From assembly GCF_003258365.1 (NCBI RefSeq), contig NZ_QHKM01000001.1:682001-746000 (forward strand): a DNA stretch of 64,000 bases. Reading direction: 5' to 3'. The position numbers and the translations under genes are program-made. A model generated the notes under the pieces. The model had not been told where the DNA came from. It worked only from the letters and a program-made list of their open reading frames with translations, and did not search any database. The first letter of the stretch is position 1. Each line of letters begins with the position of its first letter. This DNA comes from Hymenobacter edaphi. Lineage in GTDB: Bacteria > Bacteroidota > Bacteroidia > Cytophagales > Hymenobacteraceae. Positions 1-7,510 of the stretch are shown one piece after another.

Positions 1-920
1 GCGGCCTGCAGCTGCTCGTTCAGCCCGCGCTGCTCCTCGTGCAGGGCCTGCACCTGCTGGCGGGCCTGCACCTGCGGCGTCACGTCGTAAGCGAAAACGA
101 AGATGCCGTCGATGGCCCCGCTCAGGTTGTGGCGGGCCTGGTAGATGAAGTTGTAGTAGCGTTTTTCCAGCTCCCGCCGACCCTCGTTGTGGTGGTCGAG
201 CTGCACCAGCATTTCGGTGGCGTAGAAGGTTTCGCCGGTCTGGTACACGTGGTCGAGCAGCGCGAAGATGGGCTGGCCCGCCAGCTCGGGCATGGCCTCA
301 CGGATGGGCCGGCCCGCCAGCGGCCGTTCGCCCACCAGCGCCTGGTACTGCGGGTTGACGAACTGGAAGGCGTGCGCCGGGCCGTCGAAAATGCAGATCA
401 TGGCCGGGGCCTGCTGAAACACGCTGTGCAGCTGCTGGCGCTGCAGCTCGGCCTCGGCGCGGGCGGCCTGCTCGCGGGCCTGGCTGGCGCGCAGGTCCTC
501 TTCCACGGCCGTGCGCTGGTGGTCGGCGGTATCGGTGAAGCTCACCACCAGCAGGGCGCCGCTGCGCTGGGCCTGCAGGTAAAAGTAGTTGTCGAGCCCG
601 TCGAACTGGTAGTTGACGTCGTAGCGCCGGGTTTCGCCGCCGGCCCGGAACGCCTCGCAGTAAAAGGCGAAGACGCCCGTGGCCGCGTCCTGCGCGCGGG
701 GATAAAGGGTGAGGAAGGTCTCGGCGGGGCGTTCGGGCAGGTGCAGCATGCGCTGGGCCGCCGGGTTCAGGTGCACGTAGGCCAGGTCGACGATGGTGGC
801 CTCGTCGGCGGCGTACACGGGCTGGAACAGGATAACGCCGGTCAGCGACACGCTCAGCAGCGTCTGCAGCAGCTCATTCGCCGGGGCCGAAGCAAGTGTA
901 GCGAGGGGAAGGTCGGGCAT
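1..920 (-). CDS. PAS-domain sensor protein (probable histidine kinase), 3' part beyond the window
   Basis: The frame is open from an ATG at 918-920 to the window edge, giving about 306 residues of the N-terminus. Residues 15-132 look like a first PAS fold. Residues 132-166 are a charged, Gln/Ala-rich helix, residues 167-282 are a second PAS with the typical start MICIFDGPAHAFQFVNPQYQ, and another coiled coil follows. Tandem PAS domains with helical linkers usually precede a HisKA/HATPase core, but that core is outside the window, so kinase activity is inferred. There is no signal peptide or membrane helix in the visible part, so it is probably a cytoplasmic sensor. The 280 bases upstream hold no gene I can support. 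Confidence 0.75.
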   Translation of the reverse strand, partial: MPDLPLATLASAPANELLQTLLSVSLTGVILFQPVYAADEATIVDLAYVHLNPAAQRMLHLPERPAETFLTLYPRAQDAATGVFAFYCEAFRAGGETRRYDVNYQFDGLDNYFYLQAQRSGALLVVSFTDTADHQRTAVEEDLRASQAREQAARAEAELQRQQLHSVFQQAPAMICIFDGPAHAFQFVNPQYQALVGERPLAGRPIREAMPELAGQPIFALLDHVYQTGETFYATEMLVQLDHHNEGRRELEKRYYNFIYQARHNLSGAIDGIFVFAYDVTPQVQARQQVQALHEEQRGLNEQLQA

Positions 921-1202
921 AGCGGCAGCGCCGGGCGGAGAAGACAACGAAAGAGACGGGCCCAGTAACGCACGCGGGCTTATCGGTACGGCAAGTTCGC
1001 GGAAAAGCCCATACCGGCAACGGCGCAAGGGCTGCAGAGGTTGCCGGCGGGCTTAGCCAGCACGGCGCGCCGTTCGCACAGCCGTTGTCGTTGTTCGGCG
1101 AAACGCCCGGCGGAGGGGGGCCGCACCGCCCCACCTTTGTCATGTCGAACGGGCACAGCGGCCCGGTCCACCCGCCCGAAACGCTCTTTTCTGCTCCACA
1201 TA

Positions 1203-1385
1203 ATGAAAGCTTCCGTCCTCGCCCGCCTCGCCTCGCTGCTCCTGGTTGTCGCCCTGCTGCTGCCCTCGCTGGAGGCCGCCGCGGCCCGCCCCGGCAACTT
1301 TGGCCGCCGCGGCAAGACCGGGATGCACCGGCCGGTGTACAAGAAGTACCAGCCCGGCTGCCGCTGGATCTTCCAGAAATACTAG
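1203..1385 (+). CDS. small secreted basic peptide, 60 aa
   Basis: The ATG at 1203 opens a 60-residue product. Residues 1-26 are a classic Sec signal peptide (MKAS, then a Leu/Val/Ala core) ending near AAAA. The mature part of about 33 residues is very basic and aromatic, with GKTGMHRPVYKKYQ and the C-terminus CRWIFQKY. A rho-independent terminator follows at 1468-1511, which supports a real monocistronic gene. I recall similar short GKTGMHRPVYKKY-type peptides in Hymenobacter-like genomes but know no function. The high charge could suit binding to the envelope or a polyanion, but this is speculation. Confidence 0.6.
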   Translation: MKASVLARLASLLLVVALLLPSLEAAAARPGNFGRRGKTGMHRPVYKKYQPGCRWIFQKY

Positions 1386-1467
1386 TTGCCCGGACCGCGG
1401 ATGCGGGGTCAGCAGAAGGGAATGGCTGCTGCTCCCGATTGCCCTTCCGCCGGTCCGCAACTAGCGT

Positions 1468-1511
1468 TGCCCTCTTCGTCGGTACCGGCCGGCGGGAGGG
1501 CATTTTTTTTT
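1468..1511 (+). terminator. rho-independent terminator after the small peptide gene
   Basis: GCCCTC at 1469-1474 pairs with GAGGGC at 1496-1501, with GC-rich inner sequence and a run of nine T directly after. It lies 80 bases downstream of the stop at 1385. Confidence 0.6.
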
Positions 1512-1530
1512 GCCGCTGCCGACGCCGCCA

Positions 1531-1568
1531 AAAAAAGCCCGCCGCCGAATCCGGCAGCGGGCTTTTTT
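1531..1568. terminator. bidirectional terminator beside the cyclophilin gene
   Basis: AAAAAAGCCCGC (1531-1542) pairs with GCGGGCTTTTTT (1557-1568) around a 14-base loop. The T-run on the minus strand sits just past the cyclophilin stop at 1586, so this is its main terminator. It can also back up the + strand terminator at 1468. Confidence 0.8.
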
Positions 1569-1585
1569 CAAGGGAGTTGCCGGGG

Positions 1586-2050
1586 CTAGGCCTGATCGTC
1601 CTGCACCACGATTTTCTCGATGGTGTCGTTGGGGCGGATCTGGTCGATGACGTCCAGGCCCTCCACCACTTTGCCAAAGCAGGTGTGGTTGCGGTCGAGG
1701 TGGGCGGTGTTGTCGCGCGAGTGGCAGATGAAAAACTGCGAGCCGCCGGTGTTGCGGCCGGCGTGGGCCATCGAGAGCACGCCGCGGTCGTGGTACTGGT
1801 TGCCGCCGGTCAGCTCGCAGGGAATCTTGTAGCCGGGGCCGCCGGTGCCGGGCGTGCCCTTGGCGCCGTCGCGCGAGTTGGGGCAGCCGCCCTGGATAAC
1901 GAAGTTCGGCAGCACACGGTGGAACTTCAGCCCGTCATAGAAGCCCTTCTGGGCCAAGTCGGTGAAGTTCTTCACGGTGCCAGGAGCATCCTGCTCGTAG
2001 AACTCGACTTTCATCACACCCTTGCTGGTGTGGATTTCGGCAGTTTTCAT
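1586..2050 (-). CDS. peptidyl-prolyl cis-trans isomerase, cyclophilin type
   Basis: A 154-residue single-domain cyclophilin that catalyses cis-trans isomerisation of X-Pro bonds. It has the family signatures FHRVLPNFVIQGG (residues 43-55, with the catalytic Arg), GGSQFFI (102-108) and a C-terminal HTCFGKV block. There is no signal peptide, so it should act in the cytoplasm. It starts at the ATG ending at 2050; an upstream GTG would add a low-complexity extension. A TACTTTTG promoter lies about 60 bases upstream. The length is normal for bacterial PpiB-like enzymes. It is monocistronic, divergent from the fasciclin gene, and separated from it by a long perfect hairpin. Confidence 0.95.
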   Translation of the reverse strand: MKTAEIHTSKGVMKVEFYEQDAPGTVKNFTDLAQKGFYDGLKFHRVLPNFVIQGGCPNSRDGAKGTPGTGGPGYKIPCELTGGNQYHDRGVLSMAHAGRNTGGSQFFICHSRDNTAHLDRNHTCFGKVVEGLDVIDQIRPNDTIEKIVVQDDQA

Positions 2051-2108
2051 GGAATGAGGGACTGTGGGGAAACGTGAACCGGAGCCGGCCCGCAGGCCGG
2101 AGCGGCTG

Positions 2109-2138
2109 CAAAAGTAGCTGTTTACGGCGGCCCGCAAA
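2109..2138 (-). promoter_or_regulatory. Bacteroidetes-type promoter of the cyclophilin gene
   Basis: Read on the minus strand, TTTG (2135-2138) is followed after 18 bases by TACTTTTG (2109-2116). This matches the sigma-ABfr consensus TTTG-N19-TAnnTTTG. Transcription would start near 2104, giving a leader of about 55 bases. Confidence 0.65.
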
Positions 2139-2161
2139 TCCGGGGTGCCGTCGAGCTTCGT

Positions 2162-2214
2162 AAGGTGCAGCACCGCGGGCCGCCGGGCGTCGACGGCCCG
2201 CGGTGCTGCACCTT
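2162..2214. repeat. perfect 21-bp inverted repeat with 11-base loop
   Basis: The arm 2162-2182 (starts AAGGTGCAGCACCGCGGG) is exactly complementary to 2194-2214; the loop is 2183-2193. It lies between the divergent cyclophilin promoter and the fasciclin ATG at 2239. It is therefore not a normal terminator for either gene, and could be a protein-binding site, a leader hairpin in the fasciclin mRNA, or a REP-like element. Confidence 0.85.
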
Positions 2215-2238
2215 CTTTCCAAACCTACTTTCCGCTCA

Positions 2239-2862
2239 ATGAAAAAGACCCTGACCACCGCCGCCCTGGCCCTGCTGACCGTGGCCGCCCCGCTGGCCCT
2301 CAGCAGCTGCGGCGACAACAAAACGGCCGAAACCACCACGACCACCGAAACGGCTACCGTCACGGAGGCCCCCATGGACTCGGCCGCGGCGGCCCCGGCC
2401 CCGGCTCCCGCAGGCGTGCTGGTGGGCGGCGCCATGATGACGCCCGACAAGGACATCGTCGACAACGCCGTGAATTCCAAGGACCACACCACCGTGGTAG
2501 CCGCCGTGAAGGCCGCTGGCCTGGTGGAGACGCTGAAAGGCGCCGGCCCGTTCACGGTGTTTGCGCCCACCAACGCGGCCTTTGAAGCGCTGCCCGCCGG
2601 CACCGTGGACGGCCTGCTGAAGCCCGAAAGCAAGGCCAAGCTCACCAAAGTGCTGACCTACCACGTGGTGCCCGGCGCCCTGAAGGCCGCCGACCTGACC
2701 GACGGCCAGGAGCTGACCACCGTGGAAGGCGAAAAGCTGAAAGTGAGCGTGAAAGACGGCAAGGTGATGGTCGGCGGGGCCACCGTCACCATCCCCGACG
2801 TGGTGTCGAGCAACGGCGTGACGCACGTCGTCGACAAGGTGCTGCTGCCGGCCAAGCTCTAG
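2239..2862 (+). CDS. fasciclin (FAS1) domain lipoprotein, paralog 1
   Basis: A 207-residue protein. Residues 1-25 are a lipoprotein signal ending LALSSC, so it is probably lipidated at Cys25 and exported. A Thr/Ala/Pro-rich linker (about 30-60) leads to one FAS1 domain (about 70-207). That domain has the H1 motif [17 protein letters not shown], a central YHVVPG and the H2 box [10 protein letters not shown] at the C-terminus. FAS1 domains mediate adhesion or act as small surface proteins; no enzyme activity is expected. The ATG at 2239 is chosen because upstream starts would precede the signal peptide. It is followed by a close paralog at 3025 on the same strand, so this is a tandem duplication. 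Confidence 0.92.
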   Translation: MKKTLTTAALALLTVAAPLALSSCGDNKTAETTTTTETATVTEAPMDSAAAAPAPAPAGVLVGGAMMTPDKDIVDNAVNSKDHTTVVAAVKAAGLVETLKGAGPFTVFAPTNAAFEALPAGTVDGLLKPESKAKLTKVLTYHVVPGALKAADLTDGQELTTVEGEKLKVSVKDGKVMVGGATVTIPDVVSSNGVTHVVDKVLLPAKL

Positions 2863-3024
2863 GCCCGGCGCGCCCGGCTGACTACCGGCCCGGTCTGCCC
2901 CGGCAGGCCGGGCTTTTTCGGGCCCGGCGGCAGGGTTTTGTGGCCGCGAAGCGGGAAAGCGCCGCTGGCCCAACCTTGCCGACCGCTCTTGCGTCTGCTA
3001 GCTTTACGTCCCAATCTGACTTCT

Positions 3025-3639
3025 ATGCGCACCCGTTTTACGCCCCTGTTGGCTTTGCTGCCGTTGCTGGCCGCCTGCAACTCCCAGCCCGAAACCACCA
3101 ACCCCGAAGGCACCGACGCCGCCGTCACCGACTCTACCGCCTACGACCCCAACGCCAGCTCCGACTCCCTGCGCATGGGCAAAACCGGCGGCGTGGCAGT
3201 GGGCGGCACTTCCCTCACGCCCGATAAAACCCTGGCCCAGAACCTGGCCGCCTCGCCCGAGCTAAGCCAGCTGCTGGCCGCCGCCGGCAAAACCGACCTG
3301 GCCGCCAAGCTGGCCGCCGACGGGCCCTACACCGTGTTTGCCCCGAGCAACGCCGCCTTCAAAGGCCTGCCCTACGGCGCCATGGCCGGCCTGCTCAAGC
3401 CCGAAAGCAAGGACAACCTGACCGGCTTGCTCGGCTACCACATCATCCAGAGCCGCCTGCTGGCCCTCGACCTGCGCGACGGGCAGGAGCTGACTACGAT
3501 GGAAGGCCACAAGCTGAAAATCAGCGTGCAGGGCGACAACATCACCGTCAACGGCGCCAACGTCACCACGCCCGACGTGGTATCGAAAAACGGCATCATC
3601 CACGTTATCGACAAAGTGCTGCTGCCGCCCAGCGAGTAG
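3025..3639 (+). CDS. fasciclin (FAS1) domain lipoprotein, paralog 2
   Basis: A 204-residue lipoprotein with the signal MRTRFTPLLALLPLLAAC, lipidated at Cys18. An acidic Ser/Thr linker precedes one FAS1 domain (about 65-204) containing GPYTVFAPSNAAFKGLP and IIHVIDKVLLPP. It is clearly paralogous to the preceding gene; [15 protein letters not shown] and the final HV-DKVLLP block are shared. The 162-base gap could allow cotranscription. It is probably an outer-membrane or surface-tethered adhesion-type protein, with unknown substrate. A strong bidirectional terminator follows at 3752-3797. Confidence 0.92.
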   Translation: MRTRFTPLLALLPLLAACNSQPETTNPEGTDAAVTDSTAYDPNASSDSLRMGKTGGVAVGGTSLTPDKTLAQNLAASPELSQLLAAAGKTDLAAKLAADGPYTVFAPSNAAFKGLPYGAMAGLLKPESKDNLTGLLGYHIIQSRLLALDLRDGQELTTMEGHKLKISVQGDNITVNGANVTTPDVVSKNGIIHVIDKVLLPPSE

Positions 3640-3890
3640 TAAAGCATTGGGAGGCCGCCATCCTGAGGCGTAGCGAAGGACCTTCCTCTCACCCTGCACC
3701 ACCGCTGCCTACAAAGAGCAGACGCCACCGTCGTAGAAAGCGGACAAACTGAAAAAGCGCCACCCCAACGTTCACGACGTTAGGGGTGGCGCTTTTAATC
3801 GTTCTGTTCGTAAATGTTCTGCTCGTTGGCACCAGCGGCGGAGCTAGGCCCGAGCGAGGGCCTTCGCTCTGCTCAGGATGAGCGGGCAAA
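3640..3890. repeat. REP-like GCGTAGCGAAGGA / CTTCGCTCTGCTCAGGATGAG segments
   Basis: Segments at about 3656-3682 (ATCCTGAGGCGTAGCGAAGG) and 3851-3888 (AGCGAGGGCCTTCGCTCTGC followed by TCAGGATGAG) are inverted relatives of each other. They flank the terminator. Related pieces recur at 4952-4981, 36496-36580 and 53366-53392, so this is a dispersed intergenic family. Confidence 0.5.
3752..3797. terminator. bidirectional terminator between fasciclin and dehydrogenase genes
   Basis: AAAAGCGCCACCCC pairs with AGGGGTGGCGCTTTT (3782-3796), extended by AACG/CGTT next to a short loop. A-run and T-run flank it on both sides. It serves the convergent genes ending at 3639 (+) and 3896 (-). Confidence 0.8.
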
Positions 3891-3895
3891 CTACT

Positions 3896-4789
3896 TCACC
3901 GAATCAAACCCGCGCTTTCGGAAATGCGCCGGGCAAAGGAGGTCCAGTCCTCATCGGCGGAGGCGTGGCGGGTGACGGTGGCGGTGAGGTGGTCGAGGAT
4001 GATATTGGCCACGGGCATGGGCACCTGGTGGGCGCGGGCTTCCGCCAGGGTGAGCTTCAGGTCTTTTTCCAGCAGGGAGGGCGCCGTGCCGGCGGGCTGG
4101 TAGTCTTCCTCGGCCACCATGCGGCCGTAGGTGCGGTAGGCGGGGCTGTTGAACAGCGCCGTGGTCAGAAATTCAAACACTTCCATGCGGTCCAGGCCGC
4201 TTTTTTCGGCCAGGGTGAAAGCCTCGGCCATGGCCTCGATGGCGGCGCCCAGCATGAAGTTGCCGCAGAGCTTGAGCACGTTGGCCGCGCCCGGGTCTTC
4301 GCCCAGGTCGAAGTTGCCCTGGCTGAAGGCGGGCAGCAGCGGCAGCAGGCGCGACTTAGCGTTGTTCGGACCGGCCAGGCACACCCACAGCTGCCCGTTG
4401 GCCGCCACGATGGGCCGCCCGAATACCGGCGCCGCTACCAGCCAGGAGCCGTGCTCCCGGTGCGCCCGCGCCAGCTCCTGGTTGGTGGCCGGGGCCACGG
4501 TGCTGCAGGAGGCGTGCACGGCCCCGGGCGGCAGGCCGGCCAGGATGCCGTCGTCGCCGGTGGTCAGCTCCCGCAGCACCTCGTCGTCGGTGACCATGCT
4601 AAACACGACTTCGGCCTCGCGCACCGCGTCGGCGGGCGTATCGGCCACGCTGGCGCCGCGGGCCCGCATGGCCTCCGCTTTGTCGGGCGAGCGGTTGTAG
4701 ACGGTGAGGGTGTGGCCGGCCAGCAGCAGGTTGGTCGCCATGGCCTGGCCCATGCGGCCCAGGCCAACGAAGGCAATGTGGTGCTTCAT
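3896..4789 (-). CDS. NAD(P)-dependent beta-hydroxyacid dehydrogenase (3-hydroxyisobutyrate dehydrogenase family)
   Basis: A 297-residue enzyme that oxidises a small beta-hydroxyacid or reduces a semialdehyde. The Rossmann motif IAFVGLGRMGQAMATN begins at residue 5. The substrate motif, usually DAPVSGG, reads AAPVFGRP near residue 119, and the catalytic lysine lies in VLKLCGN (about 173). This deviation in the substrate loop resembles the GLYR1/succinic-semialdehyde-reductase side of the family, so the substrate cannot be fixed. It starts at the ATG ending at 4789; upstream in-frame codons add an unlikely low-complexity leader. No operon partner is seen. Confidence 0.88.
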   Translation of the reverse strand: MKHHIAFVGLGRMGQAMATNLLLAGHTLTVYNRSPDKAEAMRARGASVADTPADAVREAEVVFSMVTDDEVLRELTTGDDGILAGLPPGAVHASCSTVAPATNQELARAHREHGSWLVAAPVFGRPIVAANGQLWVCLAGPNNAKSRLLPLLPAFSQGNFDLGEDPGAANVLKLCGNFMLGAAIEAMAEAFTLAEKSGLDRMEVFEFLTTALFNSPAYRTYGRMVAEEDYQPAGTAPSLLEKDLKLTLAEARAHQVPMPVANIILDHLTATVTRHASADEDWTSFARRISESAGLIR

Positions 4790-4859
4790 GGAATACGTCC
4801 GCGCCCAAGGAGGCTCGTGCAAGTGTATTCGCAGCGAACGGGGCGCAGGTTGTTGCCAA

Positions 4860-4985
4860 ACCGAATCAGCAAGCCCCGAAAGTCGGTACCGATAGTGGTA
4901 GCACGACCTGAAAGTCGTCCGACCAATGTCGTTGTTTAGCAAGTTAACAGAACGTCATGCTGAGCTTGTCGAAGCGTGACGCCCT
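4860..4985. repeat. REP-like intergenic repeats upstream of the dehydrogenase
   Basis: GTGGTAGCACGACCTGAAAG followed by TCGTCCGACC (about 4892-4922) is a hairpin of the GTAGC-x-CG family. AACGTCATGCTGAGCTTGTC followed by GAAGCGTGACGCC (4951-4983) belongs to the dispersed GTCATGCTGAGC family. No coding potential is seen. Confidence 0.45.
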
Positions 4986-5027
4986 AAATTGATTTTCGGC
5001 GACTTCCGAAACCACTTGAAATGCCAC

Positions 5028-5957
5028 TTAGTGGCGGTTGTCCTCGTCGGCGAGCATGCTCAGGTAGCTGTCGTAGCGGGGCAGGGCGATGCGGCCCTTT
5101 TCCACGCCCTCGCGCACGGCGCAGCCGGGTTCTTCCACGTGGCGGCAGTTATGGAAGCGGCACTGGCCGAGCAGGGCACGCATTTCGGGGAAGTAATGGG
5201 CCAACTCGGTTTTCTTCATGTCCACCAGCCCCAGCTCCTTGATGCCGGGCGTGTCGATGAGGTAGGTGCCGGGGCGCACTTCCAGCATTTCGGCGAAGGT
5301 GGTGGTGTGCTTGCCCTTGTCGGAATATTCGCTGATTTCGGCCGTCTTCAGGTCCAGGTCGGGCACCAGCGCGTTGATGAGCGTGCTCTTGCCCACGCCC
5401 GAGTGGCCCGAAAGCAGGGTGGTTTTGCCCTCCAGCAGCGCCGCAATCTGGTCAACGCCCTCCCCGGTGTGGGCCGAGCTGCGCAGGGTGGGGTAGCCGG
5501 TGCGCTGGTACATGTTCTCGATCTGCCCGAGGTAGTCCAGCAGCTCCTCTTCGTAGATGTCCACCTTGTTGAACACCAGCGTGGCTGGAATCTGGTAGGC
5601 CTCGGCCGTCACCAGAAACCGGTCGATAAAGCCGAAGGACGTGGCCGGCGAGGCCAGCGTCACCACCAGCAGGGCCTGGTCGATATTGGCCGCCACGATG
5701 TGCGCGTGCTCGGTCTTGTGCACCGAGCGGCGGATGATGTAATTGCGGCGCGGCTCGATGTGGTCGATAACGCCGGTGCCCGCGTCGCCGTCGAGGTCGG
5801 TGTCAAACCGTACCACGTCGCCCACGGCCAGCGGATTGCTCACTTTCAGGCCCTTGTGCTTGAAGCGCCCGCGCAGGCGGCAGCGGTGCAGCTGCTGGGT
5901 GGCATGGTCGCGCACCACGTACCACGAGCCGGTGGATTTGACGACGGTTCCGGTCAT
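5028..5957 (-). CDS. rsgA: ribosome small-subunit-dependent GTPase RsgA
   Basis: A 309-residue circularly permuted GTPase that checks late 30S maturation. The N-terminal OB fold is at residues 1-75. The permuted G motifs follow: NKVD at 130-133 (G4), GHSGVGKST at 184-192 (G1) and DTPG at 235-238 (G3). The C-terminal zinc knuckle has Cys266, Cys271, His273 and Cys279. Order, motifs and length all match RsgA/YjeQ. It starts at the ATG ending at 5957. It acts in the cytoplasm on 30S particles. Immediately upstream lies an unusual GGTGAATTGGTGA-type spacer shared with the end of waaA. Confidence 0.97.
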   Translation of the reverse strand: MTGTVVKSTGSWYVVRDHATQQLHRCRLRGRFKHKGLKVSNPLAVGDVVRFDTDLDGDAGTGVIDHIEPRRNYIIRRSVHKTEHAHIVAANIDQALLVVTLASPATSFGFIDRFLVTAEAYQIPATLVFNKVDIYEEELLDYLGQIENMYQRTGYPTLRSSAHTGEGVDQIAALLEGKTTLLSGHSGVGKSTLINALVPDLDLKTAEISEYSDKGKHTTTFAEMLEVRPGTYLIDTPGIKELGLVDMKKTELAHYFPEMRALLGQCRFHNCRHVEEPGCAVREGVEKGRIALPRYDSYLSMLADEDNRH

Positions 5958-6064
5958 TTAGTGAGTTGGTGAGGTGGTGAATTGGTGAAATGGTGAGTTT
6001 GATGGTCGGGAGGTGCGGAGCTGCACAGTCAGAAAGACACTCACCATCTCACCAATTCACCAGC
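5958..6064. repeat. themed quasi-palindromic spacer (GGTGAATTGGTGA type)
   Basis: The arm 5976-5998 matches the reverse complement of 6039-6061 at 22 of 23 positions. The left side is a degenerate tandem of GTGAGTTG/GTGAATTG units. The right arm overlaps the last codons and TGA stop of waaA (6049), so coding sequence and spacer share the same theme. Confidence 0.7.
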
Positions 6065-7290
6065 TCGCCGAGGATGCGCCCGGTGGCCCCGGCTTCGTGC
6101 TGTACGTAGGCGCGGGCCCGCTGGCCCAGCTCGGCGCGCCGGGCGGCATCCGTCAGCAGCGGCGCCAGCCGGGCTTCGGCTTCGGCGGCCGTGGTTACTA
6201 CGAAGGCGCTGCCGCCAGCCACCAGGTCGCGGGCTTCGCGAAACTTCGCGTAGCGCGGGCCGAAGAGCAGGGGCAGGCCGAAGGCGGCGGCTTCCAGGGT
6301 GTTGTGCAGGCCCTTGCCGAAGGCCCCGCCCACGTAGGCCAGGTCGCCGGCGCGGTATAGCTCGCGCAGCAGGCCGATGTTGTCGATGAGCAGCACGCGG
6401 GCCTGGGCCACGGTGGCCGCATCGGCGCGGGAGTAGCGCACCACCCGGCCGGGCAGGGCGGCTTCCACCTGCGCCAGGTGCGCCTCGCTGATTTCGTGGG
6501 GCGCCACGATGACGCGCAGCTTGTCGGCGTGGCGCTGCAGGCTGGGGGTAAGCACGTCCACGTCGGGCGGCCACACCGAGCCGGCCACCAGCACCGGGGC
6601 TGCATCGGCCGTGAAAGCCGCCACGATGGGCAGCTCGCGGGCCGGAGCGGCAGCCGTGGCCGCCACCGTATCGAAGCGGGTGTCGCCGGCCACCGTCACC
6701 TGCGAAATACCAATGCCGCGCAGCAGCCGGGCCGAGGCCTCGTCCTGGGTGAAGATGTGCGTCAGCTGGCGTAGCACCCGGCGGAAAAAGCCGCCCCAGG
6801 GCTTGAAAAACGCTTGCTCGGGCCGGAAGATGGCCGACACGCAGACGGTCGGCACCTGCTGGCGCTTCAGCTCGGCCAGGTAGTGGTACCAAAACTCGTA
6901 CTTAACGAAAATGGCCAGCTCGGGCCGGACCGCCGCCACGAAGGCGCGGGCGTTGCGGGCCGTGTCGAGCGGGAGGTAGAACACGTAGTCGGCGCCGGGC
7001 CAGTCCTTGCGTACCTCGTAGCCCGAGGGCGAGAAGAACGTCAGCACCAGCCGGTGGCCGGGGTACTGCTGGCGCAGGGCCTCCAGCAGCGGCCGGCCTT
7101 GCTCAAACTCGCCCAGCGAGGCGCAGTGCAGCCAGAGGCGCGGGGCGGCATCGTTGGCCAGGCGGGCCTGCAGGCGCGGCAGCCAGTCGCGGCGGCCGTT
7201 CACCCACTGCCGGGCTTTGGGCACGAAGGGCGCCACGAGCCGCAGTAGCAGACCGTAAAGGTGAAGGGCGAGGGAATAAAGGAAAACCAA
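6049..7290 (-). CDS. waaA: 3-deoxy-D-manno-octulosonic acid (Kdo) transferase
   Basis: A 413-residue transferase that adds Kdo to lipid A in LPS assembly, at the inner face of the cytoplasmic membrane. The N-terminus FLYSLALHLYGLLLRLVAPF is the usual membrane anchor. The family blocks WLHCASLGEFEQGRPLLEAL, FVKYEFWYHYLAELK and the C-terminal glycosyltransferase block YVGGAFGKGLHNTLEAAAFG are all present. The start is a TTG at 7290, chosen because the family begins directly with this FLYxL segment. The last codons merge with the repeat spacer at 6039-6061. No other LPS genes are adjacent. Confidence 0.95.
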   Translation of the reverse strand: MVFLYSLALHLYGLLLRLVAPFVPKARQWVNGRRDWLPRLQARLANDAAPRLWLHCASLGEFEQGRPLLEALRQQYPGHRLVLTFFSPSGYEVRKDWPGADYVFYLPLDTARNARAFVAAVRPELAIFVKYEFWYHYLAELKRQQVPTVCVSAIFRPEQAFFKPWGGFFRRVLRQLTHIFTQDEASARLLRGIGISQVTVAGDTRFDTVAATAAAPARELPIVAAFTADAAPVLVAGSVWPPDVDVLTPSLQRHADKLRVIVAPHEISEAHLAQVEAALPGRVVRYSRADAATVAQARVLLIDNIGLLRELYRAGDLAYVGGAFGKGLHNTLEAAAFGLPLLFGPRYAKFREARDLVAGGSAFVVTTAAEAEARLAPLLTDAARRAELGQRARAYVQHEAGATGRILGELVNW

Positions 7291-7358
7291 TGTGTGTAGG
7301 GCCTGGGCGAACGGGTGACGGACAATCAGACCGCGAAATTAGCAGGTACGCGCGGCCG

Positions 7359-7456
7359 ATGTGTAGCGCGGGCTTCAGCCCGCGTCCGTTCGCGCCTCTG
7401 GGGCGGCATTTAAATGCAATAGCGCGGGCAAATGCGGGCCGAAGCCCGCGCTACAG
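7359..7456. repeat. REP-like element, TAGCGCGGGCTTC inverted ends
   Basis: GTAGCGCGGGCTTC near 7361 and GAAGCCCGCGCTAC near 7441-7454 are perfect inverted copies. The left copy is followed by AGCCCGCGTCCG, making a small hairpin. Relatives lie at 26757-26805 and 62881-62991, so this is a dispersed intergenic family. Confidence 0.7.
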
Positions 7457-7457
7457 C

Positions 7458-7490
7458 AAAAAAGCTCCGGCCGCAACGACCGGAGCTTTT
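7458..7490 (-). terminator. terminator of the peroxiredoxin gene
   Basis: AAAAAGCTCCGGCCG and the complementary CGACCGGAGCTTTT form a stem of about 13 bp, with a T-run on the minus strand, 20 bases past the stop at 7511. Confidence 0.8.
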
Positions 7491-7510
7491 CAACGTGTAT
7501 CAGCTTATTA

